Shown in pieces: positions 60,701 through 64,000 of a DNA stretch of 64,000 nucleotides (the stretch's first letter is position 1; each line of letters opens with the position of its first letter). The notes beneath the pieces were generated by a model. That model saw only the letters and a program-made list of their open reading frames with translations, did no database searches and was not told the origin of the DNA. This DNA comes from Flavivirga jejuensis (GTDB lineage: Bacteria; Bacteroidota; Bacteroidia; Flavobacteriales; Flavobacteriaceae). The position numbers were made by a program, and so were the translations under genes. Location: positions 111,694-175,693 of the forward strand of contig NZ_JAUOEL010000007.1 in assembly GCF_030540765.1 (NCBI RefSeq), written 5' to 3'.

Positions 60701-62706
60701 CAACTTATATCTGTACTAGTATTAGCACATTCAATATTAGCAACTGCAGGACACCCTTGAGTTTCGTCTAGTTTTTCCCAAACTATGTTATCGGCATCTG
60801 TAATATTTGTTTCAATAAATCTTGTATCATTAGCGCCACACATAAATATATATGGTAACTCGACTCCATCATCAGGACATCGAACGACCTCGTTTGCAAA
60901 TGGAATTACAGGATTTGTTACACCTGCTCCATAAGTAATTACATTAAATATTTGATCGATAGATTGACAAGGTGCCGTTGCCGTATTACGAACCGTATAT
61001 ACGCCTGGTGCTGTAACTGTTATGGATTGGGATGTTTCACCTGTAGACCACAAATATGTATCATAATCGTCACCTGCTTCTAATGTGACATTAGCACCAC
61101 AAAGTATCACATCTTCTTCAAACGTACAATCAATATCTGCCAAAAAGTTAGTTGCTGCTGGTGTTATTAAGCAGCCTGTATTGGCGCTATAACTTGGATC
61201 GTCTGAAATAGTGAAGTCCTGATTTAATGTTCCTTTATATTTTGAAAATGCTTGATTACTTACAATATTATCACAGGCATTATTTAATAAGCTACATTCT
61301 CTTACAACCGTAACTTTAAAACGAATTTCGAACATAGGGTCAAACTCTTCAACCACAGAATCATCAATTGCGAAAATAAGTTCTCTAGTAGCAGCATCAT
61401 AACTTTGTACTGTAACCCCACTAGGTAATAAACCTATGTCTGCTGGGTAATCAAAATCTATATTTCTTGGTAGTACATCTCTAATGGTGGCTTCTGTAGC
61501 ATTATCATTTCCTGTATTTTGTATCCCAAGCACATAATTTAATTCATCTCCAAGATCTACCAATGTTCCGCTAATATCATTTCCAAAAGCATCCTCAACC
61601 GTTTTTGTAAGTACTAAATTGGGTGCGATAATATCGACAGCTAAAGCGAAAAAATATGGAAAATAAGTATCTTGACTCGTTTCTAAACGAACTGTAGCAC
61701 CTGAATCACCATTACCAATAACGTCGTTATCCGCATTAGGAACCATCATGACTCCTGTATCAAATCCTAAAGTGTTACTACTATTAGGATTTCTTGGAGC
61801 TATACTTGATACTGAACTATCGAAAAAGTTGTTTCTCAAGCGATCAGTATCAGACAATCTTGTGCCATTAATCCTTAAACGGTCTCCTTCAAGAGGTTTA
61901 TCTCCTTCTAAAGCAGCAAATGCAAAATTTGCATAAACTGGTGCTGGTGCAGGCACTGTTCTAAATCCAGAAATCGGAATATCTAAATCAAAGCCAGTTC
62001 TAATAGTACTAAAGCCATCATAACTAGTAATTGACTTACCTGTGTATGAAGGGTTCTGGTAAACTATAAATAAAGACCATCCTGCTGAATATCCTGTATG
62101 GTTACCAAAAGTGTCTGTTCTCCCCTGAGCTGACGATACATTTGCAACTGTATATGTTCCTTGATCGGTACCTAATGCTCTTATTATATCTGTTACATCT
62201 GCATAACATACATATGGAAAACTATTACCTCCATCTACCGATGATGATCCTGCATCGAAAATAACTTCATCTGCTACAATATCATTATACCCCCCTATTG
62301 GTCCTTTCAATTTTACATTATTAATAGATTCAGGTCCCTTTACAACGGCACTCCAATACAGGGCGGCATGTACTATTTCATAACAATCGTTGGCATCTAT
62401 TGGAATATCAGGGTTAATAGGGATAAGTAAATCCGCACTAGAAGAACTAAATGTTGATCCATCAGAATCAATGTCAATATATCTCATATTAACATCATCA
62501 TTAGTTTCATTGTTATTATTGTAAGCATTATTGCTTGGTCCCAAAATATTATTACCTATCAAAACGATATCACCCTTTAAATCTTGATCAAATCTAGGAG
62601 GGCTTGTCGTACCTGAAAAAGGCACATAATTTTGAGCAAATAATTGCACACTGAACAATATCAATAAAACGATAAGTCCGTTTTTAAAAATAGTAGGTTT
62701 TTTCAT
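48703..62706 (-). CDS. Giant SprB-like gliding/adhesion protein with T9SS type B (CHU_C) tail
   Basis: Cell-surface adhesin of 4667 residues. The signal peptide ends at QLFAQ. An N-terminal domain (about 25-360; DVNMRYIDIDSDGSTFSSSS, ALYWSAVVKGPESINN) and a DUF11-type repeat (about 365-490; LVLTKTVEDAFGNDISGT) come first. Some 4000 residues of Ig-like SprB-type repeats follow, each with motifs such as ISCTGSSDGAISFTV, PYEYSIDNGVTF and YTVTIRDGNGC; the Cys are regularly spaced. The C-terminus (FTPNGDNDLDEWGPGC, FDRYGRAIATLRVGEKWDGS, SGDYWYILKL) is a complete gliding-motility-type T9SS type B sorting domain. In Flavobacterium johnsoniae SprB is the mobile adhesin driven by the gliding motor. 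Here the next gene is SprF-like, so secretion and a surface role are well supported; its part in gliding is inferred. Confidence 0.93.
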   Translation of the reverse strand: MKKPTIFKNGLIVLLILFSVQLFAQNYVPFSGTTSPPRFDQDLKGDIVLIGNNILGPSNNAYNNNNETNDDVNMRYIDIDSDGSTFSSSSADLLIPINPDIPIDANDCYEIVHAALYWSAVVKGPESINNVKLKGPIGGYNDIVADEVIFDAGSSSVDGGNSFPYVCYADVTDIIRALGTDQGTYTVANVSSAQGRTDTFGNHTGYSAGWSLFIVYQNPSYTGKSITSYDGFSTIRTGFDLDIPISGFRTVPAPAPVYANFAFAALEGDKPLEGDRLRINGTRLSDTDRLRNNFFDSSVSSIAPRNPNSSNTLGFDTGVMMVPNADNDVIGNGDSGATVRLETSQDTYFPYFFALAVDIIAPNLVLTKTVEDAFGNDISGTLVDLGDELNYVLGIQNTGNDNATEATIRDVLPRNIDFDYPADIGLLPSGVTVQSYDAATRELIFAIDDSVVEEFDPMFEIRFKVTVVRECSLLNNACDNIVSNQAFSKYKGTLNQDFTISDDPSYSANTGCLITPAATNFLADIDCTFEEDVILCGANVTLEAGDDYDTYLWSTGETSQSITVTAPGVYTVRNTATAPCQSIDQIFNVITYGAGVTNPVIPFANEVVRCPDDGVELPYIFMCGANDTRFIETNITDADNIVWEKLDETQGCPAVANIECANTSTDISCVWNTVQTGADYLVDSPGQYKLTLNYSGGCSNVFYFNVYENVLVPTATSRDIICTTPGEIVVGDVPISDYEYSIDNVNYQASNIFSITTPDIYTVYIRQTGLISNPCIFTVPNIQVRERNFTVSTNIIQPLCNNEQGSVIIAANDVRPQYYFSISQGGGTINNVGPIDANSYTFPNLNPGIYTIDVSTDDGCVFTGNIEIENPAELTASAALTTPLTACADGEITVYPVGGSGTYYYYINGATEFETIPTIPVVAPGGVYDIRVVDSNNCSVNTSITVNEILPPDFSVTKTDILCYNDNNGQIVFNVTNANGNTIAYSIDNGATYVTNPTFSNLSGGTYQTMIRYSLSGTDCFSTVQNIIIDQPSEALTASSGISELAGCGPSGEGRLRITNPQGGTPFPGPNFYEYSFDNQATWVTTNEAYVLPGTYTLYVRDANGCIYAMPDIILDPEPVPPTINIGNPDFNCDGTATSTVTVNNTGGSSYEYTYLLDGVVNTNTTNPEIFLNVPSGPHEITVQYRLLTVPTYSNLLNEDFGYGEDTTSPGINTTYYCFERQEVGTECGGHIGINDGEYSVTSDIIHLFGGWLDPVDHTPATVPVTPDGRFLVVNIGATIPTTAILYEKTINDIIPNRPINVEFFAMNLISSSGSSLFDPDITVALIDGSGTEISSFSTGNIPKSEQWENYPKTPMTLNPGANTSLRFIIRSNVQQTSGNDLALDDIRVFQLPASCVTEVNFPFVIDSNNAFTSQITNATDVTCLNANDGTITIAAQNFDTTNGFQYSIDNGTTWNTQLTSPHTITGLAAGTYNVLIRYDAAATTCMDTFTQNITSPNLLEVNASGTPITCLVGSTVTATATGGTAAYSYELLDATTLNLVTNFPSSGILNDVSSGDYIVRVTDAKNCQANTSTTLSLSAPTNPIASIDGASNLCYDTTTGATIVVGVTGGQAPFEYNINAGPFGSSNTFANLLPGTYTLTVRDANGCTDALAPIIIAPQLTANAVLTKDLDCTASPDALITGTVSGGIPPYEYQVSRDGGLSYNSTIIPITGTTFTHLTATAGDYRFRIIDASASGCVAESNITTVNPIVLPTATIASVNPNCFGDTDGSIVVTASSGVPPYEYSIDNGVTFQTSNVFNGLTVAGSPYNVIVRDSKECTYSDTVILTEPAALIASHVVTPFDCNTTTSAAQPATVVVTVDGTTGTGPYEYSFNGSAYSTTSTLTVNDDGTSQNITYSVRDAKGCTFNSTPITLAPLDPPTDLAFASLPITCVNTTSDVTLTPTNGVGSLTYTILSPASATGNVTGAASGIFTGLAPDAYTFRVTDANGCFYTESYTIDPVVNITVSGMLVDNVSCIGGTDGAISFTVGNFATTYSYTINGTGGATGETLTTVPLGTLSANTYLIEVTDDITGCVATTTVNVGEPLDAPTISSTTSTNVSCTNANSQITVTVAGGTPNYRYAAVVSGAGAPGVGAYGNNNIITVDTNLGTDLVWDVYVLDDNGCPATSTATIVSDPLPTVTATVSNQCSDGTSGFTITATPGGGLITPLSYSINGGTTYQTSPLFNGLAPGTYTVTIRDGNGCTATSAVTTILDPLTASAILTKDLTCSSPVNASMNVTVAGGNGPYSYKVKIGTGAYGGTIAIVGTTFTYNLAATADTYQFEITDANGCTVETNVITTNIPVNPDVTAVASTTETILCFGEDTAAIDVTIDTTQGLAPFTINVHNDTESTNYGTQTSGLSAGTYTITVTDANGCTDTDTVIINQPADLNVTHHAVPITCTGVGISSGSIIVDGVTGGTGPYNYFVTGTNGYSNSEFNATGTASVAFNVVDFGLYQIRVVDSNGCNELIQDVLVASPPSNLDVTITPLPTTCTTGGTVVVSVGGALTGNGPYHFAIYTGPGITYTAPTTAPWQDADASGTGETSTFTNLTPGVTYSFIIFDEVTQCYYFEQSTVPIETNSTLTANAVVENNISCTGSADGNVSFDITSIYSGTTDVIYEVFNSHTLATTGITGSGTVPANGTLPVANLGPLPVGTYFVLVTEDVGANNAGCSVTTSEFNITESTALLEIEASVSKNANCNELGIITATAQFGTAPYEYQAVISGDPLGAWSTANTFNLAGSLAYDIYVRDAYGCVQSDTETLPTDALPTINSPALQCYVGTPLNIVLSGTAPVAPATYSMGGAYQVSPNFTINGPGTYTLSIRDGNGCEASVPYVVQPQLLLNAALTQDLECLGVDAIITLTPSGGTGVGPYTYEVSFNSGTYGPISGPGATHVASTDGDYQFRVTNSQTCDATSNVVTIDPLVPPTSLSAKIDVSCNGLSDGSIVVTASNGISPYQYSIDNGTTFQASNDFPGLPQGTYNVIVRDAKNCDSALEIVTIDEPLVLNATASVTTPLSCNTTTNATQPGLVTVTVDTTTGTGPYEYSFNGSGFSATNTLTVNDTGVNQIIAYSVRDDKGCTFSDTVNITALNPPTAGTITGTDVTCNDTTSTVTVTPAGGTGVGTLTYEITSPAASATSNTTGIFTLLAPDTYTFKVTDANGCFYTESYTVDPVTNITVSGSLVDNISCTGSSDGAISFTVGNFAGTYSYTINGTGGATGETLATIAIGTLSANTYLIEVTDDITGCVATATVDVEEALVPLDLTATATNIFCTNDNSQITITEVGGTPNYTYAAVISGTGPPALAAYGNSNIINVNTNSGTDLVWDVYVRDANDCAEFETVTIINDPLPTVTVPPLASNQCTVASGFTFTAIPGTGLVTPLSFSIDGGVSFQTNPTFTVNAAGSYTVTIKDGHGCTGTSATVITVFEPLASNATLDKNLTCSVPTEASIDVTVAGGNPPYGYRVNIASGGYAGVPIAFVGTTFTYSASTAATYQFEITDANGCTTQTDVVRTFDPTPVTFTTTPTDISCNGGNDGVITVNLPTSNDDPVYTYEITAPIVRAPQTSNVFTGLTVGTYTIQVNSAKGCFGISTQAVNEPNLIVPSTSVVEYACSVGANTPNFASITVDNAVGGSGTFSNYEFIRGGTVEQFGPNNVFIESDLLGGTYTINVYDNNGCVGSTTETILPFINIQTVNITIDNAITCTNDEDITVSVASSGGIPPNLEYTVEDVVGVTIGGIYSQTNSTGVFTGLAIGNYFVTVTNLDTNCSIQTTHYVVDPNTFDLTIDTVVDVTCFSDSDGSVNITFIDRSPIPTDESGAFNYNIINDLGSTIRSGSASNAGPITLSNFSAGTYTINASLVNAPFCIVNKNFTIERPTRALDIQETHTEITCVSGNNDGAISVTADGGWPGGYEFQLEEATRGIITSYSNVFDFSGLIEGDYTVRVRDSRGCIDFVNVLLEIPDPINATVTPSTTLLDCYGDTNATITVSAVTGGQGPIINNYSYTLNTVLPTPSSSGPQISPVFTDLGAGTYNVTVTDGFNCTYTTNDVVITQPTEVIATLMRTDPITCPAGGTLELTATGGTGTYTYGATENYTTPLGTLPATLSVADGTYVYYVRDANGCATAKSNEVTIEPLVDLALSFDSPSQTIYCKGDNTGVINATAEGGIGNYVYTLLDATGTINITPVTQDSPGVFTNLVAGTYQVRVDSGGCSDMESIQITEPNDPLIVTFTEFPLTCSGANDGILEIEATGGTGIIKYAISPSLNQFFESPIFTDLEPGIYQAIAQDELGCLERYDFEIFSPDPVFLSMVPGSITAEICEGDLNGSFSVDIIGGNMPYSVALDDIDGTYTTGTATQTQFDFNNLGGGDHIVYVRDALGCESEWDITFPESIRINPEAVVAYSCTGNISTNTVTVTVDESITGSTDLEYALNGNAFQNSNVFVNVPPGLNHYIDVRHVNGCSQRTENFDISQFEPLTLVLEDGGLNEIVAVTSGGAAPYEYTLNGESYGSTNTFIIYASGDYTVTVTDSNGCVAVASRYFEYIDVCISNYFTPNGDNDLDEWGPGCTSQYEDLTFDVFDRYGRAIATLRVGEKWDGSYNGSQLPSGDYWYILKLNDPKDDREIVGHFTLYR
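52275..57700 (-). repeat. Higher-order tandem repeat inside the SprB-like gene (period about 1.8 kb, three copies)
   Basis: The landmark AVLTKDLDC / AILTKDLTC / AALTQDLEC / ATLDKNLTC occurs at about 57700, 55911, 54040 and 52275. After each of the first three the same order of SprB-type modules follows, including VDN(V/I)SC...GAISFTVGNF-type and AAV(V/I)SG-type modules. Copies 1 and 3 are the most alike (for example TDANGCFYTESYT and LSANTYLIEVTDDITGCVA in both); copy 2 is more diverged. Confidence 0.8.
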
Positions 62707-62790
62707 AATAGTTTATATTTGACACTTCTTTATCTTCATGGGGCAAATCAGAAAAAGAGTAGTTAGAGTTTAATTTTGCAACATATATTT

Positions 62791-64000
62791 TTAGTTTTCT
62801 ACTTTAACCATAGACATTTTACTGTTGTACGGTTTACTTCCTTTATCTTCTAAAGCTTTTTTAGCTTGTTCTACATAATCGTACTTTTTATAATAAATAA
62901 AATATTTACTTGTATTCTCATCGTAGAAGAAATTAACATCAGCTTGTCCAGAAGATACTGTTTTTGTTAAAAAGTCATCTCTTTTATCAACATCGCTATG
63001 CACTGCAATTACTAAATAATAACCGCTTTCTACGTTTTTAACATCTTTAACAATTATATTACCGCTCTGTTTTTCTCCAAAATCAAAATCTTTTTCTTCA
63101 GGCGGTACAGCACTTACAGAAGTATTTTTCTTAATTCTGTTTAATGCAGCCATATCTTTTTTATGTCTATCCTCTGCATTCTCGTAATCTGCTCGTTTAA
63201 TTCTTCGTTTTCGTTCTATTTCTGTTGCTATATTTATTTTTTCTAATGCTGCCATTAAACTTTTTCTCGAATTAACAGCTTTTATTTGTTCAGATTTTAA
63301 CCTTTCTAACATTTTTAGATCATCTGGATTAATCGAATTCTTATATGATTTTTCTAACGCTGTAATTTTCTCATTTCTACTTTTTATAACACCATCAAGT
63401 TCTGATTTTAAGGATTCTAAAGCAGCATTTTCTGCCGTAATACTTTTAAAAGGCTTTGGCGCTAAAAATATTCCTTTTTCACTTAAATCATTTTCTTCTT
63501 TTAAATCTTTAAGATCTTGATCTCTACTAGCTACTGTTTCGTCTAGTCTTGTTAATAGATCATTCATCGATTTAGTTATATCATCAACTGGTGTTTTAAC
63601 TTTTGCTTCAGCGGCAGCTTTAGCTCTTGCAGCTTCTGCATCGGCTTTTGCTTTTGCTTCGGCGGCGGCTTTAGCTCTTGCGGCTTCTGCATCAGCTTTT
63701 GCTTTTGCTTCGGCGGCAGCTTTAGCTCTTGCGGCTTCTGCATCAGCTTTTGCTTTTGCTTCGGCGGCAGCTTTAGCTCTTGCGGCTTCTGCATCAGCTT
63801 TTGCTTTTGCTTCGGCGGCGGCTTTAGCTCTTGCGGCTTCTGCATCAGCTTTTGCTTTTGCTTCGGCGGCAGCTTTAGCTCTTGCGGCTTCTGCATCAGC
63901 TTTTGCTTTTGCTTCGGCGGCAGCTTTAGCTCTTGCAGCTTCTGCATCAGCTTTTGCTTTTGCTTCGGCGGCGGCTTTAGCTCTTGCAGCTTCTGCATCA
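62791..64000 (-). CDS. Gliding-locus protein with Ala/Lys-rich 17-residue repeats, 5' partial
   Basis: The frame is open to the window end, so the start lies beyond 64000; the ATG at 63567 is internal. The visible N-terminal part (63602-64000) encodes about eight copies of a 17-residue helical repeat, AEAARAKAAAEAKAKAD. Then come a coiled coil (MNDLLTRLDETVASRDQDLK, LESLKSELDGVIKSRNEKIT) and a C-terminal domain (YYLVIAVHSDVDKRDDFLTK, then KYFIYYKKYDYVEQAKKALE) that resembles a SPOR-like or envelope-binding fold. It is 84 bases upstream of the SprB-like gene on the same strand and probably in one operon. By position it could correspond to sprC or sprD of other flavobacteria, but I cannot confirm this. 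The true length is unknown. Confidence 0.75.
   Translation of the reverse strand, partial: DAEAARAKAAAEAKAKADAEAARAKAAAEAKAKADAEAARAKAAAEAKAKADAEAARAKAAAEAKAKADAEAARAKAAAEAKAKADAEAARAKAAAEAKAKADAEAARAKAAAEAKAKADAEAARAKAAAEAKVKTPVDDITKSMNDLLTRLDETVASRDQDLKDLKEENDLSEKGIFLAPKPFKSITAENAALESLKSELDGVIKSRNEKITALEKSYKNSINPDDLKMLERLKSEQIKAVNSRKSLMAALEKINIATEIERKRRIKRADYENAEDRHKKDMAALNRIKKNTSVSAVPPEEKDFDFGEKQSGNIIVKDVKNVESGYYLVIAVHSDVDKRDDFLTKTVSSGQADVNFFYDENTSKYFIYYKKYDYVEQAKKALEDKGSKPYNSKMSMVKVEN

Noticed and set aside
63576..63998. A 140-codon frame rich in Lys, Gln and Pro
   Set aside because: It is a shifted frame of the 51-bp repeat. The Ala/Lys/Glu frame continues into the coiled coil and C-terminal domain and is the real one.

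Overview
The window comes from an AT-rich chromosome of the Bacteroidota, almost certainly a gliding member of the Flavobacteriaceae. Several independent signs agree. Secreted proteins end in type A or type B sorting tails of the type IX secretion system (T9SS). A giant SprB-like adhesin is paired with a PorP/SprF protein. Promoters fit the Bacteroidota pattern TTG-N19-TAnnTTTG, best seen in front of the SRP RNA gene. Most exported proteins carry Gln at the predicted signal-peptidase cleavage site. Intergenic repeats of a flavobacterial kind are frequent.

Region 1 (1-12.8 kb) is a block of secreted carbohydrate-active proteins: a GH9 cellulase cut by the window start, a GH5 endoglucanase, a 1306-residue multimodular GH16 beta-glucanase, a right-handed beta-helix lipoprotein and a small T9SS cargo protein. 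GH9 and GH5 share a nearly identical C-terminal module, so the two probably act together on cellulose or mixed-linkage glucan outside the cell. No SusC/SusD pair is visible, so this is not a complete polysaccharide utilisation locus as seen here. Region 2 (12.8-16.1 kb) holds a hybrid histidine kinase whose phospho-accepting His is replaced by Tyr and a DUF1080 protein. Two MITE-like elements with the same terminal inverted repeat bracket this pair.

Region 3 (16-33 kb) is mainly housekeeping: an N-acetylglucosamine-kinase-like gene, gapA and pfkA, TamB, then divergently tsaD, rsmE, a DUF4159 gene, a TrmH-family methyltransferase, an AI-2E-family transporter and a THUMP-like methyltransferase. 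Odd items here are heptanucleotide arrays, paired inverted-repeat elements, a secreted protein with sixteen 32-residue charged helical repeats, and the SRP RNA gene ffs with a clear promoter and terminator.

Region 4 (33-47 kb) has a lipoprotein glutaminyl cyclotransferase, the histidine utilisation operon hutH-hutU-hutI with a divergent LysR regulator, a class V aminotransferase, a DsbD-type thiol:disulfide interchange protein and an M16 peptidase. Region 5 (47.6-64 kb) is a gliding/adhesion locus on the minus strand: a partial gene with Ala/Lys-rich 17-residue repeats, a 4667-residue SprB-like adhesin and its SprF-like partner. The adhesin contains a higher-order tandem repeat of about 1.8 kb present three times.

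Nothing in the window is a clearly new defence or mobile system. The best candidates for undescribed biology are the shared GH9/GH5 module, the triple module of the GH16 protein, the Tyr-for-His kinase, the higher-order repeat of the adhesin, and several small inverted-repeat elements.
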